From Bdellovibrionales bacterium (GTDB lineage Bacteria > Bdellovibrionota > Bdellovibrionia > Bdellovibrionales > JAMPXM01), in assembly GCA_016713885.1 (NCBI GenBank), contig JADJOF010000004.1, positions 1 to 64,000 of the forward strand: a stretch of 64,000 nucleotides of DNA, written 5' to 3'. Below are positions 36,135 through 45,063 of the stretch, in pieces (position 1 is the stretch's first letter; each line of letters opens with the position of its first letter). A program made the translations under genes and the position numbers. The notes under the pieces are model-generated. The model made no database searches and had not been told where the DNA came from. It worked only from the letters and a program-made list of their open reading frames with translations.

Positions 36135-37073
36135 ATGAAGAATTTCGGTTCTAAGATAAAGCGAGTCTTCTTGTTCTTGGCCGTCAACATGCTCGTCATG
36201 CTGACGCTCTCTATTGTTATTCAAGCCCTTGGACTCACCGGGGGCCGTACAGCAAACGGCTACAATCTGCCGTCACTTCTCGGCTTCTGTTTGGTCTGGG
36301 GCATGGGCGGCGCGTTTATCAGTCTCGCAATGTCAAAAATCATGGCGAAGTGGATGATGGGCGTTAAAATTATCGACCCAAAAACCACAAATGCCGAGGA
36401 GCGCTGGTTAGTCGATACGACGTATCGCTTCGCGCGTGCGGCCGGGCTCACATCGATGCCGGAGGTTGGCTACTATGAGTCTCCAGAAGTAAACGCCTTT
36501 GCGACGGGACCTACCAAGAACCGTTCGCTCGTCGCCGTGTCTTCGGGACTCATGAATAACATGGATCGTCAGGCCGTCGAAGGAGTGATCGGGCATGAGG
36601 TCGCCCACGTCGCCAATGGCGACATGGTCACGATGACGCTGATCCAAGGTGTAATCAACGCCTTCGTTATGGCTCTCGCTCGCCTCGTCGCGTTTGCAAT
36701 CTCGAACTTTATGAAGAGCGACGATGACCGCGAAGGTGGCGGCCTCGGTCCCCTGGCGTATTCGCTCACGGTGATGGCTCTTGAGATGGTCTTTATGCTG
36801 CTTGGCTCGATCGTGGTGATGTGGTTCTCGCGTCAACGTGAGTTCCGCGCCGACCAGGGAGGTGCACGCTATGCGGGCCGCGAGGCGATGATTGGCGCGC
36901 TCCGCTCGCTGCAAAAGGCGACTGACTATAACTACAAGGTGAACGAGCAGACCGAGCAGAAGCCCGCGTTTGCCTCACTCAAAATCTCGGCCTCAAAAGC
37001 CGGCCTTGCGGGTCTTTTCCGTACGCATCCAACGCTCGAGGAGCGCATTCAGCGCCTTGAGCGCATGCGCTAA
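36135..37073 (+). CDS. htpX: Membrane-bound zinc protease HtpX
   Basis: M48 inner-membrane protease that clears damaged membrane proteins under stress. 312 residues: two N-terminal helices (about 10-30 and 45-70), zinc motif VIGHEVAHVANGD (HEVAH near 157), two further helices (about 172-190 and 215-235), the downstream Glu ligand region REFRADQGGARYAG, and a C-terminal FRTHPTLEERIQRL. I use ATG 36135; an in-frame TTG at 36108 adds nine residues but has no ribosome site. Preceded by an AT-rich inverted repeat and followed by a terminator. Confidence 0.93.
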   Translation: MKNFGSKIKRVFLFLAVNMLVMLTLSIVIQALGLTGGRTANGYNLPSLLGFCLVWGMGGAFISLAMSKIMAKWMMGVKIIDPKTTNAEERWLVDTTYRFARAAGLTSMPEVGYYESPEVNAFATGPTKNRSLVAVSSGLMNNMDRQAVEGVIGHEVAHVANGDMVTMTLIQGVINAFVMALARLVAFAISNFMKSDDDREGGGLGPLAYSLTVMALEMVFMLLGSIVVMWFSRQREFRADQGGARYAGREAMIGALRSLQKATDYNYKVNEQTEQKPAFASLKISASKAGLAGLFRTHPTLEERIQRLERMR

Positions 37074-37102
37074 AGAATCGACTACTTCGTGCGAAACGGC
37101 CT

Positions 37103-37134
37103 AACGCCTGCTCCGACCGAGCGGGCGTTTTTTT
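37103..37134 (+). terminator. htpX terminator
   Basis: AACGCCTGCTC (37103-37113) pairs with GAGCGGGCGTT (37119-37129) around a five-base loop, followed by a run of T to 37134. It lies 30 bases after the htpX stop. Confidence 0.9.
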
Positions 37135-37300
37135 ATCGGACAACGGGAGAAAAAGGGGAGCCGCCGGTCTCAAGCTGGTTGGGAAATCGAGTTGAAAACA
37201 CACTCAACCGAAACCGGCGGCAGGGGATCTTGCCTTCGCTATCGAAAGCAGGACTCTTGTTCTCTATCTCGGTGGAGAAGTCCATTTTTTACCAGACTTC

Positions 37301-37345
37301 ACTCATAAAAAGAGTAATGACTCTAACGAGTAGAGTAAGACACTC
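37301..37345. promoter_or_regulatory. Cluster of GAGT/ACTC half-sites upstream of the tetR-type gene
   Basis: Alternating half-sites: ACTC 37301, GAGT 37312, ACTC 37320, GAGT 37328, GAGT 37333, ACTC 37342. They include the perfect palindromes AGAGTAATGACTCT (37311-37324) and ACTCTAACGAGT (37320-37331). The cluster is about 100 bases before the TetR start, in an otherwise featureless 300-base gap, so it is a plausible autoregulatory operator. Confidence 0.45.
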
Positions 37346-37442
37346 CAAAAGCTTGTTGAATGCGACAGCAAACGGTAGGGAAAGGGCGAACGCCAAGTAA
37401 CCGAAAAGCCAACTGCCACCAACCATGCCCCTGGAGGTTCTG

Positions 37443-38156
37443 ATGAGCTCACCAACGAACACAGAAAAATCTGGATTTTTGCCTATTGGCGCCCGCAACG
37501 CCGTTGCGCGCTCAAACCCAAAAAAGGTCGGCAATCGCGAGCGCATCTTGATCTCAAGTATTGATCTCTTCAACCAATCCGGTGTCGTCGCTGTCACAAC
37601 AAATCACATTGCCGCTCACCTCGGCATTTCTCCAGGCAACCTGTACTTTCACTTCCGCAATAAAGAGGAAATCATTCTCGAACTTTTTGAGATGATGTGT
37701 GAAGAGACCTATGACGTTTGGAAGCCATCGGCGAACACACAGATCCAAGCGACCTCGCCCATGGACCTCATCGAAAAATCCTACGAAACCTTCTGGAAGT
37801 ATCGTTTCTTCCACCGCGAAATGTACCACCTGCGCCGCAAAGATCCGAGCCTCGCCAAGCGCTGGAAGACACACATCGCAAAAACGATGCGTCTCCTACA
37901 GAGCATGTATGCTCAATGGATCAAAGCCGGCGTCATGAAAAAGCTCACCAATCCCCGCGAGATGCAGATGATCAGCGACACCGTTCTGATCACGTCGTCG
38001 TCGTTTCTGCAGTTCTTCGAAAGCCCTGAAAAGCCTGCAACGCGCCGAAGCCTGAAAACCGGTATTGAGCATTTGGCGATCTTTCTGCTCCCCTATCACA
38101 CTGAAGAGCATCAGCATTTGATTCGCGAAAACCTTGGGTTTTCTAAAATCAATTGA
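37443..38156 (+). CDS. TetR-family transcriptional regulator
   Basis: 237 residues. An N-terminal extension of about 25 residues precedes the TetR helix-turn-helix (ERILISSIDLFNQSGVVAVT, HIAAHLGISPGNLYFHFRNK, about 32-78). The C-terminal ligand domain begins EEIILELFEMM and is helical throughout, with FWKYRFFHREMYHLRRKD. Start at ATG 37443, which has GGAGG five bases upstream. No enzyme or transporter is coupled to it, so the target is not evident; possible self-regulation through the GAGT/ACTC cluster upstream. Ends just before the Fur box. Confidence 0.82.
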   Translation: MSSPTNTEKSGFLPIGARNAVARSNPKKVGNRERILISSIDLFNQSGVVAVTTNHIAAHLGISPGNLYFHFRNKEEIILELFEMMCEETYDVWKPSANTQIQATSPMDLIEKSYETFWKYRFFHREMYHLRRKDPSLAKRWKTHIAKTMRLLQSMYAQWIKAGVMKKLTNPREMQMISDTVLITSSSFLQFFESPEKPATRRSLKTGIEHLAIFLLPYHTEEHQHLIRENLGFSKIN

Positions 38157-38171
38157 AAACGATTCTCATTT
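38153..38171. promoter_or_regulatory. Fur-box-like operator before fur-type gene
   Basis: TTGAAAACGATTCTCATTT closely follows the classic iron-box arrangement (GATAATGATTCTCATT type). It ends just before a TTGACG -35-like hexamer at 38173-38178 and 38 bases before the Fur-family gene start, fitting autoregulation. Confidence 0.6.
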
Positions 38172-38182
38172 ATTGACGATCG

Positions 38183-38208
38183 GGGCCGACGTTGGGTAGC
38201 GTCGGCCC
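38183..38208 (+). promoter_or_regulatory. GC-rich hairpin abutting the fur-type start codon
   Basis: GGGCCGACG (38183-38191) and CGTCGGCCC (38200-38208) form a perfect nine-pair stem with an eight-base loop; the ATG begins at the very next base. No purine-rich ribosome site is free, apart from GGG in the loop. With TTGACG at 38173 and TAGCGT at 38197 as -35/-10, transcription could start near the A of ATG, making the mRNA leaderless and the palindrome a DNA element over the -10 region. Confidence 0.5.
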
Positions 38209-38703
38209 ATGCCCCATATTCCGCACCTACCCGACCCAAAACACGCCGCCAAAGCACGGCGCCCGTCGACACCATCAAAGCAGATCATTCGCGATATCGG
38301 ACTCAAGGTCACAGCCCAGCGCCTGGATATCCTAGAGGTCGTGCGCAGCGGTCCTCGTCACTTCACGGCTCAAGACGTCTTTGAATCAGTCACGAAGCGA
38401 AATGCCGACATCGGCTTTGCCACCGTCTATCGCTTTCTTCGCACTCTCGCTGATCAAAAATATGTCACTGAAGTTCGGATGGGCGGAATGCCCGCACGCT
38501 ATGAGTGGGCCGCGAAAGATCACCACGACCACCTGAGCTGCTCTGTCTGCGGAAAAATCGTCGAGTTCGAAAACACCGAAATCGAGCGTTTACAAGAGAA
38601 GGTCGCGCTGCAGTTTGGCTTCTTACTGACCTCCCACATTCTTGAACTCTACGGCGTCTGCCCCAGCTGCCGCAAAAAATCGTCAGCAGCACCTCAGGGA
38701 TAG
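38209..38703 (+). CDS. Fur-family metalloregulator
   Basis: 164 residues. Winged-helix domain (about 30-105: KVTAQRLDILEVVRSGPRHF, ADIGFATVYRFLRTLADQ) and dimerisation/metal domain with DHHDHLSCSVCGKIVEF and GVCPSCRKK, i.e. the two CxxC structural zinc pairs and the His-rich regulatory site. An upstream Fur-like box supports iron-responsive Fur, but PerR or Zur cannot be excluded. The N-terminus is about 20 residues longer than E. coli Fur and rich in Pro/Lys. Only six bases separate it from the downstream RluA-methyltransferase fusion. Confidence 0.85.
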   Translation: MPHIPHLPDPKHAAKARRPSTPSKQIIRDIGLKVTAQRLDILEVVRSGPRHFTAQDVFESVTKRNADIGFATVYRFLRTLADQKYVTEVRMGGMPARYEWAAKDHHDHLSCSVCGKIVEFENTEIERLQEKVALQFGFLLTSHILELYGVCPSCRKKSSAAPQG

Positions 38704-38709
38704 CGATCT

Positions 38710-40314
38710 GTGAAAATTCTCGATAAACCACCCGGAGTCACCACCCACACCTCGCTCAATCCCGATGAACAAAAACGGCTGTGGATTGACCCGGTCGATG
38801 GCTTCATCGAACACTTGCATCATCGTTCGTCCGTCGCTCTTTGGCCGGTCCATCGACTCGATGTCGGCACCAGTGGCGTCTGCCTCGTTGCCGAATCGTC
38901 CGATGAGGCCAGTCACCTCGCCCAGAGCTTTGAAAGCCGAACGTTCGAGAAAACCTATTATTTCATTTCTGATCGAAAGCCCCGACGTGGATTTGTTTCC
39001 GGTGGTAAAATCGAGAGCCATATCACCCGAATGAAGACCGGCGGCAGCAAGGCCACTCAGTACGCCTCATTCTCGCCGACAGCACAGGAACCAATCAACG
39101 CGGTCACAGTCATCGAACATGTTCGAGATCACGGTTCATTCTCGCTCTGGCGCGCCAAGCCCGAAACTGGAAAGCCACATCAAATTCGCCTCCATGCCGA
39201 AAGTGCCGGTCTCTCGATTCTCGGCGATGAAGAGCACGGCGGAACGAAGTTTCCATCGCTGTGCCTGCACGCAGCCGAAATCAAAAATGAATCCATTTCA
39301 GCAAGTTCGCCACTGCCACGCTGGTTTGAAAGCCTGGATCTCCTGAGTCGTCCGCAGTTGGTCGGATGGCTTCAAGCCTTTGAACGCCGCGAACGCCTCT
39401 ATCGCAGTCTCCAGGTCGTTGGCGTTCTCCGCCCCGAGACACTGCGCTGGATTCACACCGACGGCGCTCCACTCCGCATGGATCAGCTCGGCGACATCTA
39501 TCAACTGCACTGGTATGCTGAAAAGCTCGGCGCCACCGATCAAGCCGATATCGATCTGCTCACTCAAACTCTTCGCCTGCACTCCTGGTACATACAGGTG
39601 CGGGGCAATCGTGGACGCGAACCAAATAAAGAAGATGTACAGCTATCGGCGGCGACTCTTCCCGAGCGCTGGACTGCAAGCGAAGAGGAGTTTCGTTTTA
39701 TTTTTCGCCGCGACTCCGGCCTCTCGCCAGGACTATTTCTGGATCAACGCGCCAACCGAAGAATGCTGCATCTCCTAAAACCTCGGTCTGTTCTCAATCT
39801 TTTTTCCTACACCGGCGGGTTCTCGGTTGCTGCCGCCAAAGCCGGAGCCGAGCGCGTCGTCACCGTCGACATCAGTCGCAAATTTCTCGACTGGGCGAAG
39901 GAGAACTTCCGAGCCAATGCGCTTGATCCTGAGAATAAGAACTTCGAGTTCCGCGATATCGACTCACAGATCTATCTCAAATGGGCTGCAAAAAACTCTC
40001 TGCTCTTTGACGCCGTCATCTGCGATCCACCGTCCTTCGCTCGACTTGAAAAGTCGGTCTTCCGTCTCGAGACGGAGCTCGAGGCTCTTATCAGTCAGTG
40101 TCTCGACGTCACAGCTCCGGGCGGCTTCACACTCTTCAGCACCAATCACGAAGGCCTCACCTCGGAACAAATTGTGAAGCGGATCGATGCGCTTCTCAAA
40201 GTCTCCAAACGTCCGTTTCGAATCGAACGCGCACCGAGCCCTGATTGGGATTTTGAGTTCCCTCGTGAGCAGCGCCTGATGAAATCCCTGGTACTTCGTC
40301 GAGCCTATAGCTAG
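38710..40314 (+). CDS. Fused RluA-type pseudouridine synthase and class I methyltransferase
   Basis: One uninterrupted 534-codon frame with two RNA-modifying modules. Residues about 1-200 are an RluA-family pseudouridine synthase: KPPGVTTH, the catalytic VHRLDVGTSGVCL (Asp near 52), KTYYFI and GKPHQIRLHAES. Residues about 300-530 are an RlmI/RlmK-like SAM methyltransferase: SGLSPGLFLDQRANRRML, SAM loop LNLFSYTGGFSVAAAKAG and the catalytic-type VICDPPSFAR. GTG start with AGGGA upstream. Substrate is presumably rRNA; the two modifications may be made at neighbouring positions (inference). Translated together with fur. Confidence 0.85.
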   Translation: MKILDKPPGVTTHTSLNPDEQKRLWIDPVDGFIEHLHHRSSVALWPVHRLDVGTSGVCLVAESSDEASHLAQSFESRTFEKTYYFISDRKPRRGFVSGGKIESHITRMKTGGSKATQYASFSPTAQEPINAVTVIEHVRDHGSFSLWRAKPETGKPHQIRLHAESAGLSILGDEEHGGTKFPSLCLHAAEIKNESISASSPLPRWFESLDLLSRPQLVGWLQAFERRERLYRSLQVVGVLRPETLRWIHTDGAPLRMDQLGDIYQLHWYAEKLGATDQADIDLLTQTLRLHSWYIQVRGNRGREPNKEDVQLSAATLPERWTASEEEFRFIFRRDSGLSPGLFLDQRANRRMLHLLKPRSVLNLFSYTGGFSVAAAKAGAERVVTVDISRKFLDWAKENFRANALDPENKNFEFRDIDSQIYLKWAAKNSLLFDAVICDPPSFARLEKSVFRLETELEALISQCLDVTAPGGFTLFSTNHEGLTSEQIVKRIDALLKVSKRPFRIERAPSPDWDFEFPREQRLMKSLVLRRAYS

Positions 40315-40612
40315 ACGTGCATAGGCATTTGCATCCGTTCGATACAGGTCCTTAGCCGCAATTTTGTCGGAATCGACACGATCTTTTCTTAAAACTGTCC
40401 AACTTGGCTGCAAGTCTTCAGTCCTGAAACCATGACTGATTCATCAACATCAAAGAATCTCGCCGGTTTAGCTCGCCTCAGATCGAGTCGAGTCGAGTGA
40501 TTTCGGCTATCTAGCCCAATGTCCACTGACTTCAGTCGCCAGCCCCAGGTCCGATAAACAAGACAGTGGTCGCGAGACCATCGGTGAGTAACACCATGCG
40601 AGGGAGACGCAG
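40315..40612. other. 298-base gap without a recognisable gene
   Basis: No supported open frame or terminator-like hairpin on either strand. The only texture is a short tandem repeat GATCGAGTCGAGTCGAGTGA near 40482. The downstream gene starts at 40613 after GAGGGAG. Confidence 0.5.
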
Positions 40613-41798
40613 ATGAAGATCCAGCGAGCCTTTTTTCTAGTCGGTGCCATTGGCTTTATGTCGATGGGAAACCAGAGCTGTGAAAATGCAGCACAAAAGT
40701 CGCGTGTTCTAAAAATGGAGATCGAGCTCGCTAGCCTTAAAGCTCGCTCAGTGCGCATGCCCACTGGCGAAGTGATCGACTTTCCTTACGTTGCAAACTC
40801 CCTCTTCTATCGCCAGGTCATGGATCACGATCACTTCGTGATTACGAATCCCGTGCCCTCTCCCCTGACATCAAGCTCGGGCTTCTACAAAACACAGGAT
40901 CCAAAGCTCTCAAAGACGGCGGCTGCCGCCGAAGACGGCCTGGTGTCGTCGCGCGATCTCTCTGTTCTCAATCGCTTCGGGTTTCTCACGCAAGCAGGCA
41001 ACTCAAGTGCACAAGCGAAAGGCGAAGCTTCAACACAAGCAACAAGCGATCTCCCTGCCTGCCTCTACGATCTCCCGCAGGCTTTACTTGGCGGCGAAGT
41101 GATCTCCTTTGAAGCAACGTGGGGTGTCGGCGTCGGAGTTGGATACGGCGCTGGCGGAGATCTTGGCGGCGGCAAAGTTGCTGGCAATGTTCAATTTGAC
41201 CAATCCAAACTTGAGATTGGCCTTCGCACCGACGATCCACTCACAACAGGCCATCGCAATCGGCGACGGCATTGCTCATCAATCCAAAGTGAGCTTCGGT
41301 ATCGACTTCGCGGCAGGGCTCCCGATTGGGCTCGACTTCTTCTTTAAAACTCCGATCACAGACGTCATTCGAAAAGCGATGACCAAAGGTCTCGACAAAG
41401 TCGTTGATCGCTACACCAACATGATCTCAACCAATAAAGATTGGAATGAGGTTTGGGAATCGCGCGTTCTCTATGATCCCGAACTCGTCAACAACGATAC
41501 ACACATCGCCTTCCGTGGCGGCTATCGCGCAAGTGTTCAAGTCGGCGACACGTTCACTGTCACCAACACTCACTACGCTTGGGAAGGTGCCGCTTGCTAC
41601 ACTCGCTTGAAGTACAAAATCCCACTCACCGTAACCCCCGTAGCTGAAGCGCAGGTCGTGAGTGTTGGCGATAACGTCTCGGTCGCCGTCATCACCAAGT
41701 ACCTGATCGATCAGAAAATCAAACCAGGCGCTATGGTGAAAGTTCTAAAGCTCAAAGAGCCCGTAAAAGCAAAGTCAGCGACAGTCGCTGCAAAGTGA
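40613..41798 (+). CDS. Secreted or lipoprotein of unknown function, one-base frameshift
   Basis: About 394 residues. N-terminal signal MKIQRAFFLVGAIGFMSMG followed by NQSCENA, a possible but atypical lipobox. First frame includes MPTGEVIDFPYV, GEVISFEATWGVGVGVGYGA and KLEIGLRTDDPLT; removing one A at about 41245 continues it as QAIAIGDGIAHQSKVSFGID, FKTPITDVIRKAMTKGLDKV, DTHIAFRGGY and a C-terminal SH3-like stretch (VSVGDNVSVAVITKYLID). Length is a multiple of three plus one. No family recognised. Good ribosome site GAGGGAG. Confidence 0.55.
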
Positions 41799-41802
41799 TT
41801 CG

Positions 41803-42540
41803 CTACCAGGCCGGAGCCACCATGCTCTGGCCTATTCCAGATTGAAAATAGACGAGTTCAGACTCGTCTTTGTAGTTACCGCGAACGCGCTCTGCGCGAG
41901 CCTTCAACCAAAGGCAAAGACCACTTCGCGACTCAAAGCCTTCACCAATCGGACTTGTGTCCGTCAAAGCACCATTCAACTGAACCGGCAATCCCATCAT
42001 CGTTGTTCTCTCAGGTCGCGAATACGAACCCGTCGGAGTTTCATGCGTCGATTCACCTGCTGAATAATACACAACGGCCCCACGCAACTCACTGCATTGG
42101 ATCTCGCCATTCTGCAGCTCGCACGACGTTGGGGTATTGCCACCATAAGCTGTTCTTGAATTCAGACTGAGCCTGACCATTTTTTCTGAAACAACCTCAA
42201 GTACGGCCATCTGAAATCCACTATTTACCAACTCAGGAGCTCCTCGCTTCCACTCCGTGCAACCGGTCACCGCTGTGCATGTTCGATGACGCGCAAACTT
42301 TGGTAGATCCGCTCCGCCATGGGCACCGACAAACTTTATCATCTTTCCGGGGCGCATCACCTTCGTAATTTCTTCTGGTGTGGCTGCGCTTCCTTGGCAG
42401 GGATTCGTCTCTAAGATCCTCATCTCATGAGCCTCCTGCTGACGACGAGCCTCGTCGTCAGACAACATCGCCTGCGCTCGATCGCCGAGAGTGACTCCAA
42501 GTACCATAGCGGCAAGAAAGAAAATCGACTTTACCTTCAT
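41803..42540 (-). CDS. Secreted protein of unknown function
   Basis: 245 residues with a signal peptide (MKVKSIFFLAAMVLGVTLG, cleavage near AQA). The mature part has six cysteines in three close pairs (TNPCQG, HRTCTAVTGCTEW, TSCELQNGEIQCSEL, SGLCLW), compatible with disulfides in the periplasm. No family recognised. The ATG at 42540 has GGAGG four bases upstream; the open frame extends to 42606 without support. Convergent with the preceding gene (4-base gap) and divergent from the TIGR02147 regulator. Confidence 0.6.
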   Translation of the reverse strand: MKVKSIFFLAAMVLGVTLGDRAQAMLSDDEARRQQEAHEMRILETNPCQGSAATPEEITKVMRPGKMIKFVGAHGGADLPKFARHRTCTAVTGCTEWKRGAPELVNSGFQMAVLEVVSEKMVRLSLNSRTAYGGNTPTSCELQNGEIQCSELRGAVVYYSAGESTHETPTGSYSRPERTTMMGLPVQLNGALTDTSPIGEGFESRSGLCLWLKARAERVRGNYKDESELVYFQSGIGQSMVAPAW

Positions 42541-42618
42541 ATCGCCTCCATTGTGATTGCGTTGAATCTCAAAACAACGACTTACAAACTCCGCCTCACC
42601 AATCACAACCCCTATTCA

Positions 42619-42654
42619 GCAACCACTCTGTTTTGTGGTTGCCAATAGCAACCA
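42619..42654. promoter_or_regulatory. Triple heptamer operator-like element upstream of TIGR02147 gene
   Basis: GCAACCA (42619-42625), TGGTTGC (42636-42642) and GCAACCA (42648-42654) occur in alternating orientation. The last two form the perfect palindrome TGGTTGC-CAATA-GCAACCA. The element lies in the divergent gap between a secreted-protein gene and the TIGR02147 regulator and ends 22 bases before the regulator start, as expected for an autoregulatory site. Confidence 0.5.
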
Positions 42655-42676
42655 TCGGGTGTTACCCAAGCCCACG

Positions 42677-43498
42677 ATGACAGCACCGGCGAGCACTTCC
42701 ATTCGATCTGGAGATTTCTTAAAGCGTGAGTTTCTCCTGCGCCAACAAGGTAATCCGCGTTACTCGCTCCGCCGGTTTGCAAAAGACCTTGGCCTTTCTC
42801 ACCCATTTTTAAGCCAAGTCCTCAATGGTCGAAAAAAACTCAGCGAAGAACGCGCTAGAGAAATTGCCCAACTCACCAACTGGAGCCGTGCACGGCAAAT
42901 CGATTTCATTAAACTCGTTCGAGCCGATCTCTGTACCTCCGACTCCGAGCGAAAGAAAATCCTGAGCGGAGTTAAAACTTCGCCACAAGCCTTCACACGA
43001 TTTGAGTCGCTGGCTCTCGACCGCTTTCGACTGATTTCGGATTGGTACCATTTTGCTATTGCGGAGATGACCACAATTCAATCGATCGCAACCGACGCTG
43101 AAGCCATCGCCAAGCGGTTTGGCCTCACTCCCCTTCTTGCAACGAAAGCAATCGAACGCCTACTCGAAAGTCAGCTGCTTGAGCGCGATACCTCCGGACG
43201 ACTAAAGAAATCCATCAACAACTATACGACTGGCAACATTCCCTCTTCTGCTATTCGCCGCTATCACCGTTCAATGCTGACCAAAGCCCATGCTGCTATC
43301 GAAACTCAAGACCCGATCGAACGCGATTTTTCAGGTGTCACAATGGCTATCGACCCAAAGAACATTCCGAAAGCAAAGAAAATGATTGCTGATTTTCGCC
43401 GCGAACTTATGGCAACACTCGAATCTGGCAACCCATCAACCGTCTATCACTTTTCCGCACAGCTCTTTCGTCTCGACATCGAGCAGGAGAAAAAATGA
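42677..43498 (+). CDS. TIGR02147/DUF4423-family transcriptional regulator
   Basis: 273 residues. N-terminal helix-turn-helix of the Cro/C1-like type: FLKREFLLRQQGNPRYSLRR, FAKDLGLSHPFLSQVLNGRK KLSEE. The DUF4423 domain follows (FESLALDRFRLISDWYHFAI, then a winged-helix-like ATDAEAIAKRFGLTPLLATK). TIGR02147 proteins occur mainly in Bdellovibrionota and Fibrobacterota. I use ATG 42677; a GTG at 42635 lies inside the putative operator. The stop overlaps the ATG of the next gene (ATGA), so it probably controls that secreted protein. Confidence 0.8.
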   Translation: MTAPASTSIRSGDFLKREFLLRQQGNPRYSLRRFAKDLGLSHPFLSQVLNGRKKLSEERAREIAQLTNWSRARQIDFIKLVRADLCTSDSERKKILSGVKTSPQAFTRFESLALDRFRLISDWYHFAIAEMTTIQSIATDAEAIAKRFGLTPLLATKAIERLLESQLLERDTSGRLKKSINNYTTGNIPSSAIRRYHRSMLTKAHAAIETQDPIERDFSGVTMAIDPKNIPKAKKMIADFRRELMATLESGNPSTVYHFSAQLFRLDIEQEKK

Positions 43499-44447
43499 AA
43501 ACTCTCGGCGTTCTTTTTACTTCTCTCACCATTCTCATTGTCACACATGCGCAAGCCTATATCGGCGGTGAAGTTGGAAATGGCGGCGATGTCATTCGCT
43601 GCTCATCACTTCCAAATGGCGAAGCCGAAGGTCTTTACTTCCTCGATTATCTCCTCGCTCGGCCCCTTGATCCACCGCAAGGCCTCCTCGACGAAAACGA
43701 TAGTATCGATCGAATTGTCGGACTCTTACGAAGTCGAAACCCAGATCTCGCCGGCTCACTTCTTGAATTCAAAGACTGGATTGGACAAAGCAGTCTTTTA
43801 GGACCCTATGTTTGGTCGCCGGTCCACTACGGCCTCGTCGACATCAAAGACGAAAACGTCGTTGAGCTTCTGCCGCCGACTTGCGGCGCCCAGTGGCAAC
43901 AAGCGGTTGTCCGATCAAAGATCGGCAGTAAAATACAGTTTAAATACGACATCGATGTCTTCAGCGATCTTCAAGACTCGGCGCTGCAGTTTTCAATGCT
44001 CCTCGTACACGAGTGGCTTTGGCAGTTTGCCGACAATGCCCAGCAAGTGCGACTCGCGAATCAATTCCTGCACTCCCGCAGTACGGCGAATCTTTCGGCT
44101 TATCAGCTCAATCGCTTTTCCGGGACTTAGGGCTTCGTATTCCGAGCGTTAAACGCCATCAGGCCGTCTTTCTCAACATCGAGATCGGATCTTCGGGCAA
44201 ACCTGCGCAGACCAGCTTCCGCGTTGACTCTCCGATCGAACGCCCCATTTTGACGAGCTACAAAAACCTATCAGACCGCCCAATCGAAGTCCGGCATGAC
44301 TTCGCAAACAATCAGGTCGATCAGAACTCCTACGTGCTTGCACCCGGCGAAACATATGAAGAGCTCATCGAGGCACCCGCCATGCTTTTTCTCTACGATC
44401 GAACGGCGGTAGCGCCGCACGTTTCGACAGTTACGGTCATGAGATAG
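43495..44447 (+). CDS. Secreted GNGGD-motif protein, one-base frameshift
   Basis: About 317 residues. Signal peptide to AQA near 20, then YIGGEVGNGGDVIRCSS, a motif seen in a group of secreted Bdellovibrionota proteins of unknown role, and LVHEWLWQFADNAQQ, an HE-containing helix also typical of the group. The first frame ends NRFSGT at 44130. Adding one T in the T run 44116-44119 gives NRFFRDLGLRIPSVKRHQ and continues to 44447 with a beta-rich C-terminus. Corrected length is an exact multiple of three. ATG overlaps the regulator stop. Confidence 0.6.
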
Positions 44448-44547
44448 TTCCGGTGTCCCAGCACGAATAGAGATCGATAGCCCGCTCTCTACCCGGCAAA
44501 ACTCGCTTACCTTTGCCGCCCAGAAAGCGGTGCGTGATAAGGTTGAA

Positions 44548-45039
44548 TTAGCCAAAGACATCTTGGCTACGGCGAACCAGCGCTTCAATTGAGCGCGGCT
44601 GGCGGGGTGCCACAAAGACGGTATCGTCGCCAGCGATTGTGCCAAGCACACCTTCATCCGAACGCAGCTGATCGATCGTGCGCGCGACCAGCGACGCCGA
44701 ACCCGGCGACGTGTGCACGACGACCATCACGCCATTGTGTTCGATATCGGTGATCAGCGCCCCAAGACCCGTCGGTGTCCGAACAGCAGCCATCTCTTCG
44801 GCCAATCGATAGACGGTCCGTCCCGATGGATCGATGATTTTAACGGCGCCAAGTTTTCGCAGGTCGCGCGAGATCGTCGACTGGTTCACTTCGAAATCAA
44901 GTTTTTCAAGCTCCTCACGAAGCTCATCTTGCGTACTCGCCTCTTCTTTGGCGAGCAAACGGCGCAGCGCCTGAAGCCGCATCTGCGCACGGCCACCAGA
45001 GGAGGACCCAGTGTTTGACTCAATGTGCTCTCGTGCCAT
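44548..45039 (-). CDS. argR: Arginine repressor
   Basis: 163 residues. Winged-helix DNA-binding half (about 20-85: RLQALRRLLAKEEASTQDEL, NQSTISRDLRKLGAVKI) and the arginine-binding hexamerisation half, with HTSPGSASLVARTIDQL and GTIAGDDTVFVAP, where GTIAGDDT supplies the arginine-contacting acidic residues. A 20-residue Ser/Gly-rich extension precedes the domain. Last gene of argC-J-B-F-R, 24 bases after argF, so it is likely under its own control through the ARG-like boxes at 49.4-49.5 kb. Confidence 0.93.
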   Translation of the reverse strand: MAREHIESNTGSSSGGRAQMRLQALRRLLAKEEASTQDELREELEKLDFEVNQSTISRDLRKLGAVKIIDPSGRTVYRLAEEMAAVRTPTGLGALITDIEHNGVMVVVHTSPGSASLVARTIDQLRSDEGVLGTIAGDDTVFVAPRQPRSIEALVRRSQDVFG

Positions 45040-45063
45040 CTGGACCTCCTTTCAAGAAAAAAA

